From positions 71,542,661-71,606,660 of the forward strand of contig NC_133897.1 of NCBI RefSeq assembly GCF_964199755.1: a DNA stretch of 64,000 nt, in the 5' to 3' direction. The position numbers and the translations under genes were made by a program. Within the stretch, counting starts at the first letter, position 1, and each line of letters begins with the position of its first letter. Source of the DNA: Larus michahellis. Lineage: Eukaryota > Chordata > Aves > Charadriiformes > Laridae. The notes beneath the pieces were generated by a model. That model was not told where the DNA came from. It did no database searches and saw only the letters and a program-made list of their open reading frames with translations. Below, in pieces: positions 37,501 through 47,171 of this stretch.

Positions 37501-40500
37501 AGCACTCTTCAATGTAACCCACCCGGTCCCATAGACTTGTGTGCATCCAAGCGGTGTAGCAGGTCACTGATCACTTCGTCTTTAATTGTGATAACCTCGT
37601 TCAGCTTCCCCTCACTGTCTTCTAGCTCATGAGGCTGGGTGCCCAGGGAACAGCTAGTTCCACTGCTAAAGACTGAGGCAAAGTAGGCATTGAGCACGTC
37701 AGCCTCTTCCTCCTCCTTTGTGACTATGTTTCCCTTTGCATCCAATAAGGGAGGGAGATTTTCCCTAATCCTTGTTTTGTTGTTAATGAATTTATAGAAA
37801 TATTTTTTGTTATCCTTAACAGCTGTAGCTAGGTTGAGCTCCAGCTGTGCTTTGGCTCTCCTGATTTTCTCCCTGCATAGCTTCACTACATCTTTATAGT
37901 CTTCGTGGGAGACCTGCCCCGTCTTCCAGAGGTCATAACTCTCCTTTTATTCTTGAGGTCCTGACAAAGGTCCCTATTTAGCCAGGCTGGTCTCCTTCCC
38001 CGCCTACTTGTTTTTTGGCACACAGGGACAGCCTGCTCCTGTGCCTTTAAGTCTTTTCTCTTGAAGTATGCCCAGCCTTCCTGGGCTCCTGTATCCTTCA
38101 GAGCAGCCTCCCAAGGGATTTTGTCAAGCAGTCTTCTGAACATGTCAAAGCTTGCCCACCGGAAGTCTAAGGTGGCAGTTTTACTAACCCCTCTCCTTGT
38201 TTCTCAAAGAATCAAAAGATCAATCATCTCATGATCACTGTGCCCTAGATGGCCACCAACCTTTATTTCCCCCACAAGTTCTTCCCTGTTCACAAGAAGC
38301 AGGTCCAGGAGGGCACCTTCCCTCGTCAGCTCACTTACCAGCTGTGTGAGGAAGTTATCCTCCATACATTCCAGGAACCTCCTGGATTGTTCCCTCTCTG
38401 CTGTGTTGTATTCCCAGCAGGTATCCTGGAGGTTGAAGTCCCCCACAAGAACAACAGCAAGTGACTGCAAGATTTCCCCCAGCTGCTTATAGAAAGCTTC
38501 ATCCACCTCACTGCTTTGGTTGGGAGGTCTATAGCAGACTCCCACAGTGATATCAGCTTTATTGGCCCTTAACCTAACCCAAACACTCTCCACCCCATCA
38601 TCACTATACTTGATTTCCGAGCTCTCGTAGCATTTTCTAACATACAGGGCCACTCTACCACCTCTCCTTTCCTGTCTATCCCTCCTGAAGAGCTTGTAGC
38701 CATCGATTGTGGCACTCCAGTTGTGTGAGGCATCCCACCACGTTTCTGTGATAGCTACTATGTCATAGTTTTCCTGGTGCATCATGGCTTCAAGCTCCCC
38801 CTGTTTGTTGCTCGTACTGCGTGCATTGGTATAGATGCCCTTCAGGTGAGCTAATGATTCCAACACCTTTTTGTGAGTATGGGCCCCATTTCCTACCAGA
38901 ACCTTCTCAGGTGCTTCCATGATTTCTCTTCTCTCAAATGAAATGGCAGAGTGAGAGTCCGCACTAGTCCACCATCCTTCAAGCCCTGGCATGCTTCCCT
39001 TGGGTTTACTCCTGACAGGCCCAGTTATCTCCCCTTCCACCCTCATATCTAGTTTAAAGCCCTGTCAATGAGCCCTGGTAACTCCTGCCCCAAAATTCCT
39101 TTCTCCTTCTGGGACAGGTGCATCTCACCTGCCACCAGCAGGCCAGGTGTCTCATATAGCAGCCTATGATCAAAATACCCAAAGCCCTGCTGGTAACACC
39201 AGTCCTGGAGCCACAAGTTGACCTGTTGTCTCTTCCTGTTAATTTCCTCATTCATGACTGCCACTGAAGGGATAGAGGAGAACACAATTTGCATTCCTGA
39301 TCCCTTAAGCAGCCATCCCAAGGCTCTAAAATATCTTTTAATTGATTTTGGGCTCCTTCTACCCACTCCATCACTACCCACCTGAAATACTAAAAAGGGG
39401 TAATAGTCAGAGGAGCTCACTAGGGCCGGAAGTTTGTCCAACACATCCCTGAGCTGTGCCCCAGGGAGGTCGCAGACTTCCCTGTGAAGTGGCTCAGGAC
39501 GGCATATTGGCCCCTCTGCCCCCCTCAGTAGAGTGTCACTCACAACAGTGACCCATCTGCTTTTCCTTTTGGAGCCAGTTGTGATGCTGGGTCCATGGCG
39601 ACTTGGTCTCTTTCTAGCATTTCTGGCCTGATAGATATATAGATTTTTTATTTTATTTTTTTTTCCTGCATAGAGTTTGATTGGTTACCTAGGACTTGAC
39701 TTTGAATTCAGTAGGGGTCCCTGACCTACCTAGCTGCATTGGTTTTGGATCTTGGTACCATATTTCTCCTGGATTTTATGTCATGATTTCTCTTTTTGGG
39801 TTCTCTGTCTTGGATCACAAAGATAAAATGAGCAAAATAGTAAGCAGCCTTACAAAGATCCCTGCAATCTCCAAAGTATTCTCATCTCATTGCATTTTCT
39901 GTTCTCCTCTGTTTTCCTTGAAACTTCTTTTAGCCTTGCATAGTAGAAGAGAAATAAGATTAACTTTGTATTTAAATGCAAAACACCTTTCCCTTTCAGC
40001 CCTGTACTTAATCACAGAATAGATACAAAACATGGAGGGCTAGTACAAGTATAGAGCTATTTGTGTACCAAGCATGCACTGATTTATCCATGTGCCTGAA
40101 GCCTGGAAAAAAGAAATTAAAAGGAGCTACAGGCTCCATCTTATCCTATATTTTGATTTAGTTGGGACTGCCTTTTTAACTTTAATCAGAGCCCTGCAAC
40201 GAACAGCACTTAGTCGACTGTTGGTGTCCAAGGAAATCCTTTATGTAAGCTATGGAACCTCTAGCTGTAATGTAAGACCTTTATTTACATTTCGTATATT
40301 GCAGTGGAAGTGTGACAGGCTGTTAAGTAAATAGTCTGAGCTATAGAAAATAGTAACAAAAATCTTTTATTGAAAGGCCAATACATGTAACTTTATGTAA
40401 CAGATTTTGTCACTGTTATTTTGATAGGTGTTAGTTTTAATTTATAAAGATTGTTTCATGGGGGCTTGGGGAATTTCCTTTAACTTAATTCTTAGTTTGC

Positions 40501-43500
40501 CCTTTTTTCTTTCCCTACAAATGGCAAATCGAAACAGGGCTGAAATACTAAAAGTTAATTTTATATTTGTTCATCTCTTCAGCAAGACACTTGTCCAACT
40601 GTGAGGAAAGGAATATCACTTTCAGAGGCAGGAGTTGTCTTTTAGAAAACTTCTCAAGAACTCAGTTATTTAAAGAACAAAACAAAAAAAACACACAAAA
40701 AAAAAATCCAGCAAACAAAAAAGCCTTGTAGTAAACCCCATTGATTTAACTGGATCTTCTTTGCCTCCTTTCAGAAGGTAGGAGTTGGATATGTCTGCTA
40801 GGCAATAGCTGAGTAGGCTGAAGTCTTTGGAAACTGAAGTTAACTTGCATGGAATAAAAGCTTAATTATTACAAAAACACTAGTATGTCAAATTAGTTTG
40901 AATGGTGAAATGGGAAATGTCTGTGTTTGTACAGCTTTAAGATTGGAAAAAAAAAAAACACAACAAATAGTTTGTGACACCCTTTAACATACTACAAGTG
41001 AAAGGATGTAGGCAGCATATATGCTTTGCTGCCCCAGCTCTGTTTGAATCTTAGGCATGGAGTGGCTGGAATAGATTGTCCTCAGAATTATGTGTCTCTT
41101 TCTTTAAACAATACAAACAAAAAAACCCTTATTGTTACCTGGAAGCAAAAGATATCTGAAATATTTTTGTGTGCTGGGGGAGCATAATTTTATTAAAAAA
41201 AACTGAAATGTGAATGCTAGGTTTAACCTCTAACTGTATCTGGTGATGGTGCTTTAGTAGAAACTTGAAAGCTGAAATGCTAGAAACTACAAATGTTTAT
41301 TTAGAAATGGAGTGGTCCTTGAGTGTATTTTCTGAATTTCAACAGTGGAAGTCTTTATTCTTCACTTAATGCTGCAGACTGAGTGCAACCCAATATAAAT
41401 AAATATAATCTAGTTTGCTAAATGCTAATTTCATGAGTTGCACCGGGTACTAATGGGAGAAGCAGTTAAGTTATATGAACTAATCTTAATTGTTTAGATG
41501 TCATAGTCTGCTCAGTTGACTATGCTGCTATTTTAAATATAAATTAGAATTATGAATTTAGTAACTAGTTACTTTTGTTTTGTGATGTTGTTTCTCTGAA
41601 GTATGGTTTATTCCTGGTCAGTGTTCCATGTTTGTTTCTGTAAGGAGTTTTCAGCCTTGTCAGAAGTACTATCTAAAGATTGTGTTAAGCACACATTTAA
41701 TTTGTGCCAAAAATGCAGTGCACTGATATGTGTATACTGTATGTATTTATGTTCTCAATTTCTTCTGCTGATGTTAACTTAAAGCAACAGTTTTTTGGGT
41801 TTACTAGTCACAATACTTGGCCAAATTATGGAATAGATAATGTAGTTCTCAGCTAGTGCAAAGAGAATTAGCTGCATGTAGTCTTAGAGAGCTATAGCAC
41901 CTGGAAGTAAATGAATACAACGTACCACGTCCTTTTTTAAAGGAACATCTTTAAAGTGATTTTATAAGTCAATTATAAGTGTGAACGGAAAGTTGTAGCA
42001 CAACAAACTATTGGTATCATCAAAAAGTTCTAGCTGTTTGAGCTTGAGAGTCCATATAGGAGGACAATGTGAAATTTAAAAGAATGTAGGAATACTAATT
42101 CTGGGCATATTCCCCCTATGGTATAGGGGTAGAAATTACTAATAAAATATAGTAATTAAATTTGCTGATTTAGTTTGTATTGACAGAAAGGATAATTTCC
42201 ACTGTGTAAAAGGGATATGGATTGTTTGGGTAGAAACCATCATTTTAATCTTCTGTTTTTCTTTATAGCCTCCTAGAAAAGCATCTAAAAGAGAAAAATC
42301 TAAAAAGACAGCTTCCAAAACCAAGAAAGCTGTGAAGGGTGCAAATGTCAAGAAGGCAGACAGCAGCACTACCAAAAAAAATCAAAACAGTTCTAGAAAA
42401 GGTAAATGTTTTAAATCTTTCATCAGACATTGTCTTGTTGTTTAACTGGGATCCTTATTAGAAAGCAAGCTTTTGCACCTAATTGTGAAAGAAAATAGAA
42501 TTTGGTGAATTGTTGGCTTGCTACTTGATGATTCTTTCCTTGCAACAGTAACTTTAAAAAAAAAAAAGTTCTTGGTTTGGGTATGCTTCCTGTAATTTCT
42601 GTTTTTTACATATACGTACTTTTTATTTGCACATAAACTGAAAATACTAGCCTAATTCTCCCTTCTTCTATAATAATGTTAGCAAAATTCTGTTGGTGTC
42701 TCTATAGTGACTTCACACTAGTCTTATAATTGATCTCGTGGTACATATCCCACTGTGTATGTCTTTTGTTCAGCAGCTTTATGTGGTTTTTGTTAACATA
42801 GATAGGGGTTCTACGTGCATCCTGTTCCTATTGGCTTTCTTGTATCTGATGATATACATGAAAACTACACAGATATTAAGGATCTAAATGTATGTATAAA
42901 GATTGCAGCAGTGCAGGTGGGGATAGAGTGGTTTCTTTGTAAGCAGCTTTGCAGAAAAGGACCTGGATGGTGGCAGATGGTTCTCACAGACAATGAGCTG
43001 GACCCAGTTCAGCAGCATGCGTGCCCTTGTGATAAGGAACACTGTCAGCACTCTGGGCTGTTTCAGCAAGGGTGTAGCCATCAGGTTGAGGGAAGTGATT
43101 ACTACCCCCTATTCATCACTTGTGAGCCTGCCTTGGGAGTGCTGTGTCCAGCTTTGGGCTCCCTGGTGCAAGACGGAGACAGACGTGGACATACTGGAGA
43201 GAGTCCAGTGGAGGGTCAGTTGCCAAGATGGCCAGGGGGCTGGAGCACAAGATGTAGGAGGGGAGGCAGAGAGAGCTGGGTTTGTTCAGCCTTAAGAAGA
43301 GAGAGATCGGGGGGATCATACTGCGGTCTGCAACTAGCAAATGGGAGAGCACAGGGAAGGCAGGAACAGGCTCTGCTTGGAGGTGACAGGCAAAAGGTGC
43401 CACCAGGGCAACTGGAATTACATGTTAGGGGAAGAAAAGCCTCAGCATGAGGGTGGTCACAGAGAAACGGGGTCTGGAGCAGTTGTAGAATCCCCATTGT

Positions 43501-46500
43501 TGATGTTCAGAGCTCAACCTGGCAGGGTCCCGTGCAACCAGCTCCATGTTGGCCATGTTCCGAGTAAGGGCTTAAACCAGATGATCTCCAGAGGTCCTTT
43601 CCCACCTTAAAATCTCTGACACTCTTATGAGATAGCAGTCATGTCCCTTTCACAATTGTAGTATGAGTTATTAATGCAAAATATATCCATACTGCAAACA
43701 TACTTTATTTAATGGCAGCACCAGCATATATATGTTATAGAGCAGACATCAGTTCAGATTAATTACCCTGCTTGACAGTGTATTAAGAAAAGGAATCGTT
43801 AACCTCTTAGGCATGGAATTTTGCTAAACTTCTCAGAAAAGTAAACTGGCCTGTGCTGAATTCAATGAATTTTCAGAGTAGCTGGTGGTAGTACTAATGT
43901 GGCTGACTCTGCGTATGCTTTATTTTGTCATCAATTAATTTTATATATATATGTGTGTATATGTGTATATATGTGTGTGTGTGTCTTCTGCGTATGTTAT
44001 GTAAGATATTTATAATGTCTTTACTCCTGCTGCATTTCTGTGTATGTTCGCTGTACAAAAATCAAAATGTTAAGTCTGTCTGTAAGCTCCTTATTTAGAT
44101 TGTTTGGGATGTGCTCTGAATTTTGTCTTGTTGGCAGTAGAGGAAGTGCATGGATGTCAGTATAATACTTTTTCTTTTCGTGCTGGAAAAGATTGTAGGA
44201 GTGTCCTGTGCCTCTTCAGCTAACTTTCTTTAAGATTCTCTTCATTTGTTGTCATGGTGTTTCTGACAGCATGTTCAGTAATACAGCATTGCAAAATTAC
44301 AAGATCCTAGTGGACAGCACTGCTGAGGAAAAAAAATTCTAGCTACTTAAAGCAAATAAGTACTTTTTTAGGGTCATAATGCCTCAATTAAGAATTGCTG
44401 TAATAAACCAAACCATTTTTTTTAGTTTGATAAATTACTTTAGTCTATCCCATACTTTCTAAAGTACATATTGATTTGTAAACTGATAGTTCATCAACAA
44501 TGATGTGGATTCATAAATAAATGTAGTACTTGATAGAATTAGCTTTGGTTTTAAATGCATGCTCTGGCAAGATGTCTATTTTAAGGTAGAATGTCTGCAT
44601 CAGATGCTTGCGGAAAGTTCTGATGGCTTCTCTTTTGGAGGAAGAAAGCAGACAAATGTAAATCTTCTATTACAATTCAAATCGTTCTTCCTATTTAGAA
44701 AGTGAGTCTGAGGATAGTTCAGATGATGAACCTCTAATTAAAAAGCTGAAGAAACCACCCACAGATGAAGAACTTAAGGAAACAGTCAAGAAATTGTTGG
44801 CCAATGCGAACTTGGAGGAGGTCACAATGAAACAAATTTGCAAGGAGGTAAGCAAATATGATTTTGCAGTCTCTTTTTAGGCAGTGGGTTATCTGTGAAC
44901 AGACCTTTGTCATCATTTCAGAAAGAGAGGCTTGCACTCTGCACAAAGGTTCAGAAACAAAAATAGTTTTGCATTGATTTATTGACTTGCTAACAGATTT
45001 AACTAGGAGAGGTTTAATCTTAAGATATGCAACAATGATACCCACCGGTAGAAGGAAAATCTCAAAAGAAAAATTAGCTGCATGGAAAGTAGCAGTATTA
45101 CCTCCAAAATATCTGCCATGTATTAAAGTGAAAATATTTGAGTTGTTGAGACAGTGCAGCAGCTTGCTACTGTCAAAAGGGGAGGGCTGTGTCACGCTCT
45201 CTGTACATTTGTGCTGCTCACCTTGCTCTCATTCCTCAGATGTTCTCTTTATGAGTCCATTCAACTCTCATCTGTCAGCAAAAAATGAATAGTTCTCAGC
45301 TGAGTTAGTGAGTTGAATCAGTTCAGCAATCAATTAATTGTCAGGACAGGTGCCAGGAAGGAACTGTGTAGCTGGAAAAGGGAAAGGTGGGGAATAGTGG
45401 CCCAAACACACCCAATACTGTTACCTTGATACTTCCTACAGTCACATGTTTATTTTCCTGGTTCTTCCAAGAAGTTGTCTTGAGAAAATTAAACCAGAAG
45501 TTACTCTTATGAGAAAACTGTATATTTTGTACAAATTCTTTGTCATGTTTATAGTTGTTTTAGAAGTCTGAAATTTGATATACTGAAATAAAACATGTAT
45601 TTGTTGTCAATGCTGGCATCTTTTTTGTTTGGTTGGTCCTCTCCCACCCAGTTAGCTAAAGAGCAGTTGTAGAATAGCACTGTAATACGTTGACTCTTCT
45701 ATTAAGCACTTGAAAGGATCACAATTTTACTTGTTACTGAAAAATTAAATACACCTTGGGATTTGATATTTGTTTAGCTTCCTACACTAATGCAAAGTTA
45801 TCTGACTACTTAAAGAGCATGCAAGACACAGATGGGAGAATTCTTATTTGCCTGACATGGCAAGCTAGGCACTCCAGTTTGTTGATGTGAAAAATTTAAT
45901 CAGTGACCAAATACAAAAAAATGCATGTATTTAGATATTTATGTGGTCAAAATAAGAACAGGAAAATAAGCTTGTCGCTTTCCGTAATTAATAGAAGGCA
46001 TTTTGGCAGTTGTAATACTAGAAGTACCACACCAATTTTTGCCTAATTTCATTTAAACTCCTTCTATTCATACAATACATTGCATGAAAGTAATTTGAGG
46101 CTTGTTTTGTTTTTTCTTTTTTACTTCTTTTTTTTTTTTAGGTCTATGAAAACTATCCTAGTTATGATCTATCTGACAGGAAAGACTTCATTAAAAAAAC
46201 AGTCAAAGAGGTAAAGACTTTATCATTTAGAAAAGATCCTGGGTTGGGTGTTTTTTGGGTTTGTCTTTTTTCTTCAGCCTACTAGAAAGTGGCATCGCAT
46301 CCTGTTAACACTAGTTTTAATAGCTTCCTGTATAGCATTGGAAGTTTAGTGCTCTGATAAATCTGAACTCTGGCTCCAGTTGTTTTTTTCTTTCATATCC
46401 CTCTTTCACAAATAACCGCTTCAGACTCTATTTTCTTAGTATGCTACTGCTATTATGATTTCTCTGGTAAGCAGAAATAAAATTAAAGCTATCATAATTT

Positions 46501-47171
46501 TTGATGACTTTTACTCTCTGGAAGCTATGCATTTGCTTTAAATTACAGTCTTGCCTGCAAGGTGCCCTATAATTCATGCAGTGACCACATAGATTTGTAG
46601 GTAATGATGCATGAAGGTGTATAAGCTCTGCAGATCTGCAAGCTCTGGCAAAGAGAGAAGGCAAAAGAGCATAAAGATAGATAGGTTTTCTCTATATGTG
46701 CTTCTGGTAGCACAGTTATAATGCTGCCTTTGAGTTTGCTGCACTGAAGTATAGGCCTGATACAATGTACTCATGACAAAGGGTTTATTGTCCAGTCTGT
46801 AGTTGGCAATTTGTAAGAAAATTTTCAAGTTCACTTACTTTTGCTTGCCCCAAAACTAAAAATGGAACTAGAGAAGTGAGATTCACATAGTAGAGTTAAT
46901 AAAGTAACTTTTGTTTTTCTTGTGGCTTCACTTGCAGATGTGTCTATATGGCTGTCTAGAAACAGTTGCCTATGTGCTGTGCATACGTTTGTCACTATTG
47001 GCAAAGGCACAAGAGAGCAATTTGTCTGCTGTAGGGATGTTCTTGGTTTTTTGTGGTAGCAAAAGTAGAGTGTATTTTATTGATAGTTTGATGCAAAAGG
47101 AGAGGCTGTGTGTAATTGCATTGAGAGCAAGGAGAAAACTAATGCACTTCTCATTTCAGTTGATTTCATGA
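25457..47171 (+). CDS. DEK: DEK proto-oncogene protein (spliced, 10 coding exons)
   Basis: DEK is an abundant nuclear, non-histone chromatin protein. It binds structured DNA, introduces supercoils, acts as a histone chaperone and takes part in mRNA processing. Joining exons 25457-25592, 27922-28023, 28520-28629, 31349-31443, 34134-34254, 35442-35624, 42269-42401, 44699-44847, 46142-46210 and 47160-47171 gives 1110 nt, a 369-residue protein plus stop, close to the 375 residues of human DEK. All phases fit. Visible in order: an acidic Glu/Asp run (about residues 30-45); the pseudo-SAP and SAP DNA-binding region (about 65-188); a Lys-rich NLS-like segment and Ser/Glu acidic block (189-249); a basic Lys-rich linker (250-293); a second acidic Ser-Asp patch '[12 protein letters not shown]'; and the C-terminal DEK_C winged-helix-like domain (about 308-369) ending in Leu-Ile-Ser. 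The start ATG has A at -3, with a second in-frame ATG at codon 12. The gene is intact, with no frameshift. Confidence 0.97.
25593..27921 (+). other. DEK: DEK intron 2 (carries the solo LTR)
   Basis: A 2.3-kb intron with a 591-bp endogenous retroviral solo LTR in its middle (separate entry). A 90-codon open frame at 25985-26257 has no recognisable family. Confidence 0.85.
26305..26895 (+). mobile_element. Solo LTR of an avian endogenous retrovirus
   Basis: A 591-bp element starts TGTGCTGG and ends GGCA, in the same orientation as DEK. It has the order expected of an LTR: a TATA-like 'catgtaaag' near 26567, then an ATTAAA polyadenylation signal at 26755-26760 followed by T/C-rich sequence. Flanking five-base sequences CCAAG (26300-26304) and GCAAG (26896-26900) look like a target-site duplication with one mismatch. 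No gag, pol or env lies beside it, so it is a solo LTR left by recombination. I recognise the family from other bird genomes but will not assign a name. Confidence 0.85.
27922..28023 (+). CDS. DEK: DEK exon 3
   Basis: The acceptor is 'cttttgcag' and the donor CAG|GTGAGT is near perfect. It encodes residues 46-79 ('[13 protein letters not shown]' and following), the start of the conserved pseudo-SAP region, almost identical to human DEK. Confidence 0.97.
28024..28519 (+). other. DEK: DEK intron 3
   Basis: A short AT-rich intron ending in 'ctgtttcag'. No other feature seen. Confidence 0.85.
28520..28629 (+). CDS. DEK: DEK exon 4
   Basis: It begins in phase 1, completing the Gly codon split with exon 3, and ends in phase 0 at ACT|GTAAGA. 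It encodes '[18 protein letters not shown]' and on to 'LYNRPGT', residues about 80-116 of the pseudo-SAP region. Confidence 0.97.
28630..31348 (+). other. DEK: DEK intron 4
   Basis: A 2.7-kb AT-rich intron with no recognised repeat. A small in-frame exon-like segment (30506-30550) is discussed under findings. Confidence 0.8.
31349..31443 (+). CDS. DEK: DEK exon 5
   Basis: The acceptor is 'tgttctag' and the donor AAA|GTAATG. It encodes '[20 protein letters not shown]' and on to the Lys-rich 'KKKEEMLKK', residues 117-148, leaving two bases of a Lys codon for exon 6. Confidence 0.97.
31444..34133 (+). other. DEK: DEK intron 5
   Basis: A 2.7-kb AT-rich intron. Open frames at 31765-32028 and 32875-33114 lack any recognisable domain. 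It ends in a long T-rich tract and 'ctctccag'. Confidence 0.8.
34134..34254 (+). CDS. DEK: DEK exon 6 (SAP domain)
   Basis: It encodes residues 148-188, '[19 protein letters not shown]' through '[14 protein letters not shown]'. This is the SAP box, the helix-extended loop-helix DNA-binding motif of DEK. Donor AAG|GTGAGA, phase 0. Confidence 0.97.
34255..35441 (+). other. DEK: DEK intron 6
   Basis: A 1.2-kb AT-rich intron with no repeat recognised. It ends 'ctgtctctcag'. Confidence 0.8.
35442..35624 (+). CDS. DEK: DEK exon 7 (NLS-like and acidic region)
   Basis: 61 codons in phase 0, donor GAG|GTAATG. The first half is basic ('[17 protein letters not shown]' and 'RKAKRTK'), matching the bipartite-like nuclear localisation region of human DEK. 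The second half is Ser/Glu/Asp-rich, with several acidic-directed (CK2-type) serine sites. Confidence 0.97.
36087..38143 (-). pseudogene. CR1 ORF2 linker, reverse transcriptase and C-terminal part
   Basis: The linker (38143-37886) is in one frame. After a frameshift the RT runs 37886-36087 in a single frame, broken by TGA at 37509-37511 and TAG at 36480-36482. RT motifs are intact: '[16 protein letters not shown]', '[14 protein letters not shown]', '[16 protein letters not shown]' and '[11 protein letters not shown]', with both catalytic Asp present. The C-terminal part ends '[15 protein letters not shown]'. Confidence 0.92.
38204..39046 (-). pseudogene. CR1 ORF2 endonuclease part (APE-type)
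   Basis: The ORF2 N-terminal apurinic-endonuclease-like domain nicks target DNA for target-primed reverse transcription. Conserved blocks are visible: '[13 protein letters not shown]', '[11 protein letters not shown]', 'GVCYRPP', 'VVLVGDFNL', 'LLDLLLVN' and 'GHSDHEMI'. They include the expected catalytic Glu, Asp-Asn and terminal Ser-Asp-His. A TGA follows at about 38204, cutting it from the RT. Confidence 0.9.
39049..39600 (-). pseudogene. CR1 ORF1 remnant, SGNH-esterase-like domain
   Basis: CR1-family ORF1 proteins carry an SGNH hydrolase (esterase) domain. About 165 codons show it: block I reads 'SDTLLRG', then '[16 protein letters not shown]', '[14 protein letters not shown]', and the C-terminal His block 'MHLSQKEKG'. 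In the family block I is normally GDS-LLRG, so the nucleophilic serine position reads Thr here. The 5' part of ORF1 is missing. The frame ends right beside the start of the ORF2 frame, as expected for adjacent CR1 ORFs. Confidence 0.8.
42269..42401 (+). CDS. DEK: DEK exon 8 (basic linker)
   Basis: The acceptor is 'tttctttatag' and the donor G|GTAAAT. It encodes residues 250-293, very Lys-rich ('[20 protein letters not shown]' and '[19 protein letters not shown]'). It links the acidic block to the C-terminal domain. Confidence 0.97.
42909..43622 (+). mobile_element. Old CR1 fragment, copy A of a near-identical pair
   Basis: A diverged CR1 ORF2 C-terminus is recognisable as '[20 protein letters not shown]' and 'CVQLWAP', followed by a 3' end 'ccagatgatctccagaggtc'. 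Many substitutions and internal losses set it apart from typical CR1. The segment 42909-43598 recurs at 50768-51455 in the same orientation with only a handful of differences: a 2-base length change plus adjacent substitution near 42923, and single changes near 43227 and 43506. The 211- and 100-codon open frames here are not genes. Confidence 0.85.
43942..43984. repeat. (TA)n/(TG)n mixed microsatellite
   Basis: Alternating TA and TG dinucleotides, a polymorphism-prone alternating purine-pyrimidine tract in DEK intron 8. Confidence 0.85.
44699..44847 (+). CDS. DEK: DEK exon 9
   Basis: The acceptor is 'ctatttag' and the donor GAG|GTAAGC. It encodes residues 294-343: the acidic serine patch '[19 protein letters not shown]', then '[20 protein letters not shown]', the first helices of the C-terminal DEK_C DNA-binding and multimerisation domain. 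Confidence 0.97.
44848..46141 (+). other. DEK: DEK intron 9
   Basis: A 1.3-kb AT-rich intron ending in a long T-tract and 'ag'. No other feature recognised. Confidence 0.8.
46142..46210 (+). CDS. DEK: DEK exon 10
   Basis: 23 codons, phase 0 on both sides: '[20 protein letters not shown]' then Val-Lys-Glu. This is the recognition part of DEK_C. The acceptor follows a long T-tract and the donor is GAG|GTAAAG. Confidence 0.96.
46211..47159 (+). other. DEK: DEK intron 10
   Basis: A 0.95-kb AT-rich intron ending 'cttctcatttcag'. No other feature recognised. Confidence 0.75.
47160..47171 (+). CDS. DEK: DEK exon 11 coding part (Leu-Ile-Ser-stop)
   Basis: Only 12 coding bases: ttg att tca tga, right after the acceptor 'tcatttcag'. 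Human DEK also ends Leu-Ile-Ser after the same Val-Lys-Glu, so the match is specific despite its length. The rest of the exon is 3' UTR. Confidence 0.9.
   Translation: MIS

Larger units (their letters stand above)
36012..39628 (-). mobile_element. Long CR1 LINE copy (about 3.6 kb), antisense to DEK
   Basis: Reading the minus strand from 39628 there is an ORF1 esterase region, then ORF2 with an APE-type endonuclease, a linker, the reverse transcriptase and its C-terminal domain, then the 3' UTR ending in a TTCTATGATT-type tail at about 36012. The 5' end is truncated inside ORF1. ORF2 is interrupted by in-frame stops near 38204, 37509 and 36480 and by a frameshift between 37886 and 38143, so it is inactive. 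Domain motifs are otherwise well preserved, which points to a fairly young insertion compared with the other copies here. Confidence 0.95.
35625..42268 (+). other. DEK: DEK intron 7 (largest; hosts the long CR1)
   Basis: A 6.6-kb intron, more than half of it the antisense CR1 copy at about 36012-39628. The remaining flanks are AT-rich with no recognised gene. Confidence 0.85.
42402..44698 (+). other. DEK: DEK intron 8
   Basis: A 2.3-kb intron containing CR1 copy A and a TA/TG microsatellite. Otherwise AT-rich with nothing recognised. Confidence 0.8.

Noticed and set aside
42139-42375. 78-codon minus-strand frame
   Set aside because: It is the antisense shadow of DEK exon 8.
42815-43450. 211-codon open frame, with a matching one at 50834-51307
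   Set aside because: It lies inside the diverged CR1 copies in a frame other than ORF2. Its duplication reflects the repeat, not a gene pair.
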